From an uncultured Ulvibacter sp. (GTDB lineage: Bacteria; Bacteroidota; Bacteroidia; Flavobacteriales; Flavobacteriaceae), in the NCBI GenBank assembly GCA_913063405.1, contig CAJXZB010000003.1, positions 1 through 64,000 on the forward strand: 64,000 bases of DNA, written 5' to 3'. Positions 19,349 through 27,914 of this stretch are shown in pieces. Made by a program: the position numbers and the translations under genes. Position 1 is the first letter of the stretch. Each line of letters begins with the position of its first letter. A model generated the notes under the pieces. The model was given only the letters and a program-made list of their open reading frames with translations, was not told where the DNA came from and searched no databases.

Positions 19349-20626
19349 TTAACGATTGCAAAATTTCTCTCTAATCTCACTCAAACATAAATTATGAATA
19401 CTCCCTATATGTGAATGCTGTTTTGAATAATCTGGAACATAAATTCCTTCTTGTACTTCACTTCCTATTTGTTGATAAGCTTCTCTAAACGACATTCCAC
19501 TTACAACCAAATTATTAATATTATCTACCGTGAACAAATACTTGTATTTATCAATATTCAAATCGATATCTTTTACAATGATTTGCTGAATTGAATAATT
19601 AAATATCTCTAAAATAGTATCTATCTCAATGAATGAACTAATCATATTCTCTTTTAACAACTGAAAATCCCTATGGTATCCGCTTGGTAAATTATTGGTG
19701 ATTAATAACATTTCAGAATGTAGTGCTTGTATTTTATTACATTTCCCTCTAATCAATTCAAACACATCAGGATTCTTCTTATGTGGCATAATACTACTTC
19801 CAGTAGTCAACTCATCTGGAAACGAAATGAAATCAAAATTTTGACTCATATACAAACAGATATCCATTGCAAAACGAGATAATGTATTTCCTAAACTTCC
19901 AAAGGCAGCGGCAATAGTCCTCTCACTTTTTCCTCTACTCATTTGCGCTGCTACAGCATTAAATTTCAACGTTGCAAACCCCATCTCTTTTGTTGTAAAT
20001 GCCCTATCTATTGGAAACGAACTGCCATAACCTGCCGCAGAACCCAACGGATTTTGATCTACTGTTTTCAGCGCAGCATCAAACAAATACATGTCATCTA
20101 TTATCATTTCAGCATATGCAGAAAACCATAATCCAAACGATGATGGCATTGCGACTTGCAAATGCGTATATCCTGGTAATAATTTCTCTTGATGTGTTTC
20201 CGCTAATTGCAATAAGGTTTCAAAAAGGGTTTCAGATTTCTGCAATAGCTGTTGTAAATTATCTTTATAAAATAACTGTAATGCCACTAAAACCTGATCG
20301 TTTCTAGAACGTGCCGTGTGTATCTTCTTTCCTACTTCTCCATAATGTTTAGTAAGCTCATATTCAATTTTAGAATGTACATCTTCAAATTGAGATTCAA
20401 TAGCAAACGTTTGGTCATCCACCTGTTTTTGTAATTCTGATAAACCTGCTTCTAACTGTTGTAATTCTTCCGAAGAAATCATATTAATCTTCTCCAGCAT
20501 TTTAGCATGTACCAAAGACGCATGTATGTCATATTTAGCTATATGCACATCTATTTCTCTATCGTTTCCTACGGTAAATTGCTCTATTTTTTTATCTATT
20601 GTAAATCCTTTATCCCAGAGTTTCAT
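19349..20626 (-). CDS. argH: argininosuccinate lyase
   Basis: Splits argininosuccinate into arginine and fumarate, the last step of arginine synthesis, in the cytoplasm. The fumarase/ASL superfamily signature GSSIMPHKKNPD is present, as are the substrate-binding SRNDQV (in TARSRNDQVL) and GYTHLQVAMPSS. At 425 residues it is slightly shorter than many ArgH proteins but complete. It is the last gene of the arginine operon, 52 bp after the deacylase gene. Confidence 0.95.
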   Translation of the reverse strand: MKLWDKGFTIDKKIEQFTVGNDREIDVHIAKYDIHASLVHAKMLEKINMISSEELQQLEAGLSELQKQVDDQTFAIESQFEDVHSKIEYELTKHYGEVGKKIHTARSRNDQVLVALQLFYKDNLQQLLQKSETLFETLLQLAETHQEKLLPGYTHLQVAMPSSFGLWFSAYAEMIIDDMYLFDAALKTVDQNPLGSAAGYGSSFPIDRAFTTKEMGFATLKFNAVAAQMSRGKSERTIAAAFGSLGNTLSRFAMDICLYMSQNFDFISFPDELTTGSSIMPHKKNPDVFELIRGKCNKIQALHSEMLLITNNLPSGYHRDFQLLKENMISSFIEIDTILEIFNYSIQQIIVKDIDLNIDKYKYLFTVDNINNLVVSGMSFREAYQQIGSEVQEGIYVPDYSKQHSHIGSIHNLCLSEIREKFCNR

Positions 20627-20678
20627 ATTCTTAGTTATTTAGTTGTCAATCTGTTTATTTGTATAGCTGTTCTTTTTA

Positions 20679-21746
20679 TCAAATTATAACTTGGCTCAAC
20701 AAATCGATATATATATTTATTCCCTCTTCAATTTCACTAATGTAGATAAATTCATTTGCGGTATGTGAGCGCCTGCTGTCGCCTGGACCTAACTTTAAAG
20801 ACGGACAAGTCAATACTGATTGATCTGATAGTGTTGGTGACCCATAAGTTGTTCGTCCTAATTTTATTCCTGCTTGTACTAGTTCGTGATCGATAGGAAT
20901 TGAAGATGAATCTAATCGTAAACTCCTTGGAATTATGGTATTGCAAGGAGATTTTGTTTCGAGTATTTCAACGATTTCCTGATTAGAATATTCTTCATTC
21001 ACTCTAACATCAATTACCAAATTGACTTCAGCAGGTACAGCATTGTGTTGTAGACCTGCATTAATTTGAGTGACTGTCATTTTCACCTCTCCTAACAGTT
21101 CAGATAATTTTTCAAATTTGAATTCCTTAAACCAATCCAATACAGCAATGGTATTATAAATAGCGTTGTTTTCATTTGGATGTGCTGCGTGACTAGGTGT
21201 CCCTTTCACTTTAGCATCAAAAACCACTAATCCCTTTTCAGCAATAGCGAGATTCATCAATGTCGGTTCTCCTACGATAGCTACATCAATTTTTGGGATG
21301 ATTCCTAGCATACTATTTAAGCCTCCAGGTCCGCTATTTTCTTCTTCTGCCGAAGCGACAAACACCAAATTGTATCTCAAATTTCTATGATTATTATAAT
21401 ATGTAAAAGTTGCTAATAACGACACTAAGCATCCTCCAGCATCATTACAACCCAAACCATATAATTTACCGTCTTCTACAATCGCTTTAAACGGGTCTCT
21501 AGTATAGCCCTTATTAGGTTTTACAGTATCGTGATGTGAGTTTAACAGTAGTGTAGGTTTCGTTTCATCAAAAAATCTATTTGCTGCCCAAACATTGTTT
21601 TTTGTTCTCTGAAACGAAATTTCATTCGTCTTAAACCAAGTCTCAATACAGTCTGCTGTTTTGTTTTCCTCTGTTGAAAAAGACGATATTTCAATTAACG
21701 TCTTCAATAATGAAATGGCATTTGTGATTAATTGTTCTTGTGTCAT
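20679..21746 (-). CDS. M20 metallopeptidase-family N-acyl-ornithine/citrulline deacylase (ArgE-type)
   Basis: An M20 family zinc hydrolase of 355 residues. Visible metal-site motifs are NSHHDTVKP, CNDAGGCL and ASAEEENSG, with the dimerisation domain in the middle (GTPSHAAHP). In the Bacteroidota version of the pathway it is expected to remove the acyl group from N-acyl-citrulline, giving citrulline for ArgG, rather than acting on acetylornithine. Which acyl group is used cannot be read from this protein. It abuts argB, with the stop and start overlapping by one base at 21746. Confidence 0.88.
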   Translation of the reverse strand: MTQEQLITNAISLLKTLIEISSFSTEENKTADCIETWFKTNEISFQRTKNNVWAANRFFDETKPTLLLNSHHDTVKPNKGYTRDPFKAIVEDGKLYGLGCNDAGGCLVSLLATFTYYNNHRNLRYNLVFVASAEEENSGPGGLNSMLGIIPKIDVAIVGEPTLMNLAIAEKGLVVFDAKVKGTPSHAAHPNENNAIYNTIAVLDWFKEFKFEKLSELLGEVKMTVTQINAGLQHNAVPAEVNLVIDVRVNEEYSNQEIVEILETKSPCNTIIPRSLRLDSSSIPIDHELVQAGIKLGRTTYGSPTLSDQSVLTCPSLKLGPGDSRRSHTANEFIYISEIEEGINIYIDLLSQVII

Positions 21747-22522
21747 TAGGCTTGAATTGTAGTGAATTTTGAATTTGAGTTGAATAGCATTTCGGGTTTA
21801 CCAATGCATACTTTCTTAACTTCATTTTTAATAGCATGAAAACAATTGTCCAGTTTCGGCAGCATTCCTTCAGAAATAATTCCTGTTTCAAATAGTGTTT
21901 TATAGGTGTTGGCATTGATATCTTCTATCACCGAATTATCTTCCTTAATATCTTTTAAAACACCATTTTTTTCAAAACAGTAATATAGTTCTACATTATA
22001 TGTTTTAGAAAATCCAATAGCAATTTCTGAAGCCATAGTATCTGCGTTTGTATTTAATAATTGTCCTTTTGCATTATGTGTTATGGCCGAAAAAACAGGT
22101 GTAATCTGATTTTCTAACAATAGGTTTAGTACTTCCGTATTCACAGATTCTATATCTCCTACAAAACCAAAATCGATGTCTTTTACGGGCCTTTTTTTAG
22201 AAATAATTGTATTACCATCCGCTCCTGTAAATCCAATAGCATTACAATACTGAGATTGCAACTGAGCTATAATTGTTTTGTTGATTTTTCCTGCGTAGAC
22301 CATTGTTATAATATCCAATGTCGCTCTATCTGTCACCCTTCTTCCGTTCACTACTTTAACTTCAATATTCATTTCTTTAGCTAAAGTGGTAGCCAAATTT
22401 CCACCTCCGTGAACGAGTATTTTATGGCTCTCTATTTTAGAAAATTGGTTTAAAAAATCAGCCAGCACATCCTGATTATTAATAATATTTCCACCTATTT
22501 TTATAACTTTTAGAGTTTTCAT
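21746..22522 (-). CDS. argB: N-acylglutamate kinase (acetylglutamate kinase family)
   Basis: An amino-acid kinase fold protein that phosphorylates N-acyl-glutamate with ATP. Visible features are KIGGNIINN at the start, the glycine-rich LVHGGGNLATTLAK loop, VNGRRVTDRATLDII, and SEGMLPKLDNCFHAI near the C-terminus. At 258 residues it is normal for short ArgB enzymes. It lacks the N-terminal helix typical of arginine-inhibited hexameric forms, which suggests that feedback control lies elsewhere. It overlaps argF' by 4 bases. Confidence 0.92.
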   Translation of the reverse strand: MKTLKVIKIGGNIINNQDVLADFLNQFSKIESHKILVHGGGNLATTLAKEMNIEVKVVNGRRVTDRATLDIITMVYAGKINKTIIAQLQSQYCNAIGFTGADGNTIISKKRPVKDIDFGFVGDIESVNTEVLNLLLENQITPVFSAITHNAKGQLLNTNADTMASEIAIGFSKTYNVELYYCFEKNGVLKDIKEDNSVIEDINANTYKTLFETGIISEGMLPKLDNCFHAIKNEVKKVCIGKPEMLFNSNSKFTTIQA

Positions 22523-23460
22523 CTATCTAGGTTTTCCAAAATTTGTTTCAATACAATTTGAGCGGAAAATGTTCTGTTATTCGCTTGTTCTATTACAACA
22601 GATTGATCACTGTCTAGGACTGCATCTTCAACTACAACATTTCGTCTTACCGGCAAACAATGCATAAATTTTGCGTCTCCCAACTTCTCCGTAGTCATCA
22701 TCCAATTCAAATCTTGAGATAAAATTTTTCCGTAATCCCTATATCTACTCCAGTTTTTTACATAGACAAAATCAGCCTCTTTTAAAGCACCTTCTTGGTT
22801 GTAATTAATCAAAGAGTTCTTAATCGTATCATCACTCAATTCATAACCTTCAGGATGTGTAATTGTTAAGTCTACATCCAAATTCTGCATCATTTCTACG
22901 AATGAATTTGCCACCGCTTGTGGCAATACTTTAGGATGTGGTGCCCAAGATAAAACCACCTTTGGGCGTTGCTTTGTTCTTAGCTCCTCAATGGTAATTG
23001 CATCGGCCAGAGCTTGTAATGGGTGGGCTGTTGCACTTTCCATACTTACAATAGGTACGGTTGCATATTTCACAAAACTATTTAGCACATATTCCGATTC
23101 GTCCTTCTCTTTATTTGTTAAACTTGGAAATGCCCTTACCGCAATAATATCAGCATATTGAGAGATGACTTGAGCCGCTTCTTTAATATGCTCAGATGTG
23201 CTTAAATTCATATTGGCTCCATCTTCAAATTCTAGGTTCCACGAATCATGTACATTTAAAATCATCACATCCATCCCTAAGTTTTTTGCGGCTTTTTCGG
23301 TACTCAATCTGGTACGTAAACTCGAATTGAAAAAGAGCATTACTAAGGTTTTATTTGTTCCTAATGCTTTAAATTGAAATGGGTTTTCCTTTAATTGAAT
23401 TGCCTTCTGAATGATGTCAGAAAGATTTTCTATATCGGATAGAGTCGTATATTTTTTCAT
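22519..23460 (-). CDS. argF': N-acyl-L-ornithine carbamoyltransferase (succinyl/acetyl type)
   Basis: Transfers a carbamoyl group to N-acyl-ornithine, giving N-acyl-citrulline. The carbamoyl-phosphate loop is FFNSSLRTRLST. The C-terminal FMHCLPVRRNVVV and THPEGYEL match the acetyl/succinyl-ornithine transcarbamylase group, not ordinary OTC. At the position said to decide acyl specificity (Glu in the acetyl enzyme, Pro in the Bacteroides succinyl enzyme) this protein has Ser89, in the segment STSEHI. From memory of published swaps, a small residue there favours succinyl-ornithine. At 313 residues it is full length. Confidence 0.92.
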   Translation of the reverse strand: MKKYTTLSDIENLSDIIQKAIQLKENPFQFKALGTNKTLVMLFFNSSLRTRLSTEKAAKNLGMDVMILNVHDSWNLEFEDGANMNLSTSEHIKEAAQVISQYADIIAVRAFPSLTNKEKDESEYVLNSFVKYATVPIVSMESATAHPLQALADAITIEELRTKQRPKVVLSWAPHPKVLPQAVANSFVEMMQNLDVDLTITHPEGYELSDDTIKNSLINYNQEGALKEADFVYVKNWSRYRDYGKILSQDLNWMMTTEKLGDAKFMHCLPVRRNVVVEDAVLDSDQSVVIEQANNRTFSAQIVLKQILENLDR

Positions 23461-24581
23461 AATTCTAGTTTCAATGCTTCAAAAAACACATCCATATGCT
23501 TCTTTTGAATGGTTAAAGGCGGAAGAATTCTCAATAAGTTTGGGTTCTTAGAACTCCCCGTAAAAATGCGATGTTTATGAATGAGTGTTTTTCTTAATTC
23601 TGCTATTGGAAAATCAAATTCTAACCCTAACATTAAACCTCTTCCTTTTATCATTTTTATTTTTGAAATATTTTTTACATTGTCCAAAACGTATTTTGAA
23701 ATGACTTTTACATTGTCCATTAACGCCTCATCTTCTAATACTTTTAAAACTGACAACGATGCAACACAAGCTACATGGTTACCTCCAAAAGTGGTTCCTA
23801 ATAAACCGAAAGATGCTTTAATTTTAGAGTGAATTAAAATGCCTCCTATGGGAAATCCATTTCCCATTCCTTTTGCCATAGAAATAATATCTGGTTCGAT
23901 ATGATGTTTTTGAAATGCAAAAAAATCGCCTGTTCTTCCAAAGCCAGATTGCACCTCATCTGCGATTAAAATAGCATCGTGAGTCTTGCACAATTTGCTT
24001 AAGCCTTGATAAAATTCTGCAGTACTTTCATCCAATCCGCCAACACCTTGAATGGTTTCTATAATCACAGCGCAAACGTCATTGTTACGCAATACTTGTT
24101 CTACAGCCCCCAAATTTCCAAAGGTGATTAACTCCACTTCTTGCTGTGCGTTTATTGGCGCAATGATTTTTGAATTATCTGTTACCGCAACAGCCGCCGA
24201 AGTACGCCCGTGAAAACCATTTTTAAAGGCAATCACTTTCTTTTTATTGTTATGGAACGAGGCCAATTTCAAAGCGTTCTCATTAGCTTCTGCACCAGAA
24301 TTACATAAAAATAGTTGATAGTCATCGCATCCAGATAACTCAGCTATTTTATCGGCTAATTCTACTTGTAGCGGATTTTGAATAGAGTTACTATAAAACC
24401 CTAATTTGCTCACTTGCCGATTTATATTTTCAACATATTCAGGATGTGAATGCCCTATAGAAATTACAGCGTGACCGCCATATAAATCTAAATATTCAAT
24501 ATTATTTTCGTCGTATATATAAACATCCTTTCCCTTTATGGGCGTAATATTAAACAGTGGATAAACATTAAATAATTTCAT
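23457..24581 (-). CDS. argD: N-acylornithine aminotransferase
   Basis: A class III PLP aminotransferase converting N-acyl-glutamate semialdehyde to N-acyl-ornithine. Motifs are CNSGAEANENALKLA, the PLP-binding LIADEVQSGFGRTG and the Schiff-base lysine in SMAKGMGNGFPIGG. The open frame extends 20 codons upstream, but Met21 (24579-24581) was chosen because MKLFNVYPLF is where family members begin and the longer form would run into argC. It overlaps argF' by 4 bases and follows argC by 10. Confidence 0.92.
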   Translation of the reverse strand: MKLFNVYPLFNITPIKGKDVYIYDENNIEYLDLYGGHAVISIGHSHPEYVENINRQVSKLGFYSNSIQNPLQVELADKIAELSGCDDYQLFLCNSGAEANENALKLASFHNNKKKVIAFKNGFHGRTSAAVAVTDNSKIIAPINAQQEVELITFGNLGAVEQVLRNNDVCAVIIETIQGVGGLDESTAEFYQGLSKLCKTHDAILIADEVQSGFGRTGDFFAFQKHHIEPDIISMAKGMGNGFPIGGILIHSKIKASFGLLGTTFGGNHVACVASLSVLKVLEDEALMDNVKVISKYVLDNVKNISKIKMIKGRGLMLGLEFDFPIAELRKTLIHKHRIFTGSSKNPNLLRILPPLTIQKKHMDVFFEALKLEL

Positions 24582-24591
24582 ATTGATTATA

Positions 24592-25569
24592 TTAAAAAAA
24601 GTTTGCTTTAAGTTGTAATCCTTCATCTTCAGCATAACCAAACATTAAATTCATATTCTGAATCGCTTGTCCAGATGCGCCTTTTAAAAGATTATCTATA
24701 ATACTTGTGATTAATAGTTTGTTGCCGTGTTTGTGTAGATGAACCATACACATATTCGTATTTACCACTTGTTTTAAATGGATTTCATTGTTTGATAGAA
24801 AGGTGAATTTAGCTTCTTCATAATAGTTATTGTAAATAGCATGTGCTTCATCTAAACTACCTTCGAATTTGGTATATGCTGTAGCAAAAATTCCTCTTGA
24901 AAAATTACCACGATTCGGCATAAAATGAATATCAGAATCAAAACTATTTTGTAACCGATTCACCATTTGATTTACTTCACCTAAATGTTGATGTGTAAAA
25001 GGTTTGTAATACGAAAAATTATTGTCTCGCCACGAAAAATGTGTGGTTTTTGACAATGACGTTCCCGCTCCTGTTGCCCCTGTAACCGCATTAACATGAA
25101 CATCATTCGTTAATAAATTCGCTGCGGCTAGTGGTAGTACTGCCAATTGCAATGCTGTTGCGAAACATCCTGGATTTGCTATAAATTGTGCAGTCTTAAT
25201 TTTTTCTTTTTGAAATTCAGGCAAGCCATAAACAAACTCGTTTTCTTGAAAAAATGCATCTTTCTTTAATCTAAAATCATTACTTAAATCGATGATCTTT
25301 GTTTTGCTAGAAAATGAATGATTTTCTAAAAATAATTTTGAATTTCCGTGACTTAAACACAGAAACAACACTTCTACCTTTGGGTTAATTGTATCTGTAA
25401 ATTTTAAGTCTGTAGTTCCTAACAAATCTTGATGGACATCGCATATCAAGTTTCCTGCATTAGAAGTACTATACACAAAATTGAGTGCCGCTTTTGAATG
25501 AAAAACGAGTATTCTAATTAATTCTCCAGCCGTATAACCTGCGCCTCCTATAACTCCTACTTGTATCAT
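24592..25569 (-). CDS. argC: N-acyl-gamma-glutamyl-phosphate reductase
   Basis: Reduces N-acyl-glutamyl phosphate to the semialdehyde with NADPH. An N-terminal Rossmann motif (VGVIGGAGYTAGELIRIL) and the catalytic cysteine in IANPGCFATALQLA are visible, as is the His-containing VHLHKHGNKLL segment. At 325 residues it is normal length for the bacterial short type. It overlaps argG by 4 bases. Confidence 0.94.
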   Translation of the reverse strand: MIQVGVIGGAGYTAGELIRILVFHSKAALNFVYSTSNAGNLICDVHQDLLGTTDLKFTDTINPKVEVLFLCLSHGNSKLFLENHSFSSKTKIIDLSNDFRLKKDAFFQENEFVYGLPEFQKEKIKTAQFIANPGCFATALQLAVLPLAAANLLTNDVHVNAVTGATGAGTSLSKTTHFSWRDNNFSYYKPFTHQHLGEVNQMVNRLQNSFDSDIHFMPNRGNFSRGIFATAYTKFEGSLDEAHAIYNNYYEEAKFTFLSNNEIHLKQVVNTNMCMVHLHKHGNKLLITSIIDNLLKGASGQAIQNMNLMFGYAEDEGLQLKANFF

Positions 25570-26759
25570 AATCCTTTTACGTTTTGATATATCTTACTTT
25601 GATTGCCATAGATTTTGATAAACCCTTTGGCTTCATCTGCCGTCCATCCTTTATTTTCTTCACCATAGCTCCCAAATTTGGCATTCATTAAATCATATTT
25701 TGAATGAATGCCATCCAAAGTAAAGTGATGAGGTTTCAATGTCACAAATACATCTCCTGAGACTTGTTTTTGGCTGCTCGTTAAAAACGCTTCAAGATCT
25801 CTCATCACAGGGTCTAAATACAGACCTTCATGTAAATGCGTTCCATACCAATTCGCCATATAATCTTTGTGCTGCAATTGCCACTTTGTAAGTGTATGTT
25901 TTTCTAATAAATGGTGTGCCTTAATAATAATTGTAGCAGCAGCAGCTTCAAAACCTACCCTACCTTTAATACCTACAATAGTATCCCCAACATGGATATC
26001 TCGGCCAATTGCAAAAGCGGATGCCAAATCATTTAAGATCATAATATTTTTATAAGCTTCATTTTGGGTATTATTAATAGCGACGAGATCTCCTTCTTCA
26101 AAAGTCAGTTTCACTTTTTCTTTGCCGTCTTTTGTTAGCTGTGACGGATATGCGCTTTCTGGCAATGATTTTTCAGAAGTTAACGTTTCTTCACCTCCAA
26201 CACTCGTCCCCCAAAGTCCTTTGTTGATTGAATATTTCGCCTTCTGCCAAGACATATCCACTCCATTTTTTATCAAGAAATCAATCTCCGCTTGTCTTGA
26301 TAATCTCTGGTCTCTAATTGGAGTAATAATTTTGATTTCGGGCGCTAATGTTTGGAAAATTAAATCGAACCTTACTTGATCATTTCCAGCACCCGTACTG
26401 CCGTGAGCTATATATTTTGCATCGATACTTTTTGCATATTCAATGATTTCAATAGCTTGAATAATTCGCTCTGCACTTACCGACAAAGGATATGTATTAT
26501 TTTTCAAAACATTACCATAAATCAAATACTTTACAACTTCATTGTAATATCTTGGAATTGCATTACTGTTCTTATAGGTTTTCACACCCATTGTATATGC
26601 TTTTTCTTCAATAATGTTAATTTCTTCAGGTGTAAATCCTCCAGTATTTACGCTTACAGCATGTACTTCAAAACCTTTATCTTTTGATAAGTGTACGGCA
26701 CAATACGAAGTATCTAATCCGCCACTATAGGCTAGCACTAATTTTTTTGATTGACTCAT
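25566..26759 (-). CDS. argG: argininosuccinate synthase
   Basis: Joins citrulline and aspartate with ATP hydrolysis to form argininosuccinate. The PP-loop AYSGGLDTSY is at the N-terminus, and YIAHGSTGAGNDQVRF and the C-terminal TLKPHHFTLDGIHSKYDLM are typical. At 397 residues it is normal. It is the second gene of the operon and overlaps the upstream acetyltransferase gene by 4 bases, so translation is probably coupled. Confidence 0.95.
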   Translation of the reverse strand: MSQSKKLVLAYSGGLDTSYCAVHLSKDKGFEVHAVSVNTGGFTPEEINIIEEKAYTMGVKTYKNSNAIPRYYNEVVKYLIYGNVLKNNTYPLSVSAERIIQAIEIIEYAKSIDAKYIAHGSTGAGNDQVRFDLIFQTLAPEIKIITPIRDQRLSRQAEIDFLIKNGVDMSWQKAKYSINKGLWGTSVGGEETLTSEKSLPESAYPSQLTKDGKEKVKLTFEEGDLVAINNTQNEAYKNIMILNDLASAFAIGRDIHVGDTIVGIKGRVGFEAAAATIIIKAHHLLEKHTLTKWQLQHKDYMANWYGTHLHEGLYLDPVMRDLEAFLTSSQKQVSGDVFVTLKPHHFTLDGIHSKYDLMNAKFGSYGEENKGWTADEAKGFIKIYGNQSKIYQNVKGL

Positions 26760-27370
26760 TTTTTATTCTTTTTTAAAAACAGCGTTTGTTTTATATTTTT
26801 CAACCTTGTAAAGGTCTTTTCCTTAATTTCTTTCGGTTCTTTGGTTTCAGAATTTGGATCGTATAACATTCCTGTACAGAGGCACATACTTTGTTGGGTA
26901 CGTTGAAGCACATCATAGTTTTTACAGGTTTGACAGCCTTTCCAAAAAAACTGGTCTGTAGTAAGTTCTGAAAACGTAACTGGCTTATAGCCCAATTCAC
27001 TATTCATTTTCATAACAGCTAAACCTGTCGTAATTCCAAAGATTTTTGCTCTAGGGAATTTTTCGATAGAATGTTCGAAAATTCTTTCCTTAATCTGTTT
27101 GGCTAATCCTTGTTTTCTATAATTAGGATGCACGATTAATCCTGAATTCGCCACAAATTTTCCGTGACTCCAAGATTCTATATAACAGAAACCTGCGAAT
27201 GTTTTTCCGTCTAAAGCAATAACAGCATTGCCTATTTCCATTTTAGAAATAACGTATTCTGGTTCTCGTTTCGCAATACCAGTACCACGCACTTTGGCTG
27301 CTTCAGAAATTGTTTCGCAAATAATATTGGCGTACACTATATGTGATTTATCAGCAATAATGATTTTCAT
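26756..27370 (-). CDS. GNAT N-acyltransferase, candidate N-acylglutamate synthase, 204 aa
   Basis: A GCN5-related acyltransferase with the acyl-CoA pyrophosphate-binding motif RKQGLA (residues 85-90) preceded by the beta-strand NSGLIVHP. Unusually, a Cys cluster follows the GNAT core (Cys146, 149, 163, 165; pattern CxxC...CxC), which could bind zinc or iron-sulfur. It is the first gene of the arginine operon. Among the operon genes it is the only one that could make N-acyl-glutamate, the first step. That role is inferred from position. It replaces the usual ArgA or ArgJ, neither of which is seen here. Confidence 0.75.
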   Translation of the reverse strand: MKIIIADKSHIVYANIICETISEAAKVRGTGIAKREPEYVISKMEIGNAVIALDGKTFAGFCYIESWSHGKFVANSGLIVHPNYRKQGLAKQIKERIFEHSIEKFPRAKIFGITTGLAVMKMNSELGYKPVTFSELTTDQFFWKGCQTCKNYDVLQRTQQSMCLCTGMLYDPNSETKEPKEIKEKTFTRLKNIKQTLFLKKNKK

Positions 27371-27446
27371 TATGTTGATTTTGAATTAAACTAGTTTTTA
27401 AGAATTGTGATTTTGAAAAGAAGAACCGGACTCACCTAAGTTCCAT

Positions 27447-27470
27447 AAATAAAAAGCACCCTTACGGGCG
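27447..27470 (-). terminator. candidate attenuator hairpin of the arginine operon leader
   Basis: On the minus strand CGCCC (27470-27466) pairs with GGGTG (27461-27457) around a GTAA (GNRA-type) tetraloop, with one G-U pair, followed by cttttt. The stem is only 5 bp, so it is modest. The sequence ACCCTT at 27561-27556 can pair with the AAGGGT that forms the 3' arm, giving an alternative structure. Confidence 0.45.
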
Positions 27471-27606
27471 ACGTGAGAAAAAGAGGCGTACAGAAATCTC
27501 GTTATTCGAAAGAACAACTATATTTTGAAACGTTGATATGAAGTTTAATTTGTACAAGGGTAAAAAAATAAAAATGACGTAACTAATTGAATGCTAAATT
27601 GAAGAA

Positions 27607-27675
27607 TTAGCGGCGGCGATTGCGCAAGGGCAATACGGGAAAAATAGTACGTATTTTATTTTTTAAGATTTTCAT
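27607..27675 (-). CDS. arginine-rich leader peptide, 22 aa
   Basis: ATG at 27675-27673, stop TAA at 27609-27607. The peptide is MKILKNKIRTIFPVLPLRNR followed by two more Arg. Arg occurs at positions 9, 18, 20, 21 and 22, and the last three codons before the stop are CGC CGC CGC, with another CGC two codons earlier. CGC should be an uncommon codon in this AT-rich sequence. The frame begins 5 bp after a -7-like box and ends 236 bp before the first arginine gene, with a terminator-like hairpin between. It fits a ribosome-stalling attenuator. No ribosome-binding site is evident, so translation would be near-leaderless. Confidence 0.6.
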   Translation of the reverse strand: MKILKNKIRTIFPVLPLRNRRR

Positions 27676-27680
27676 CTATG

Positions 27681-27688
27681 CGAATATA
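27681..27688 (-). promoter_or_regulatory. -7-like box of the arginine operon leader
   Basis: TATATTCG on the minus strand differs from TAnnTTTG at one base. It lies just upstream of the leader ATG, which would leave almost no 5' untranslated region. No TTG -33 element is obvious. Confidence 0.35.
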
Positions 27689-27854
27689 GGAATTATTTTA
27701 AAGCTTTTACTTTTTAAAAACCAAAAAAAGATATTGATCTATCATTGGTCTTGCAATAAAGAAAAGGACATTTAGTTGAGGGATAGGTTTTTTTACTGAT
27801 GCCGTAAATTTAACATCAAAATTGGACATCTTATTATTTATCCTTATTGGTCAT

Positions 27855-27885
27855 AAAAAACCCGAGACCAGAATGGTTCCAGGTT
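27855..27885 (-). terminator. terminator of ssb
   Basis: On the minus strand AACC...ACCAttcTGGT...GGTTTTTT: two stacked stems (ACCA/TGGT inside, AACC/GGTT outside) followed by six T. It lies about 30 bp after the ssb stop. Confidence 0.65.
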
Positions 27886-27914
27886 ATATTTTAGTCAGAT
27901 AAATTAAATTTCGG

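Larger units (their letters stand above)
27371..27914. other. intergenic region holding the arginine-operon leader
   Basis: Apart from the leader reading frame, its -7-like box, the attenuator-like hairpin and the ssb terminator (listed separately), no further gene is visible. The strand upstream of the leader promoter (27690-27850) is AT-rich with no recognised operator. Confidence 0.5.

Noticed and set aside
24582-24641. 20-residue N-terminal extension of argD
   Set aside because: It runs into the argC 3' end; ArgD family similarity starts at MKLFNVYPLF.
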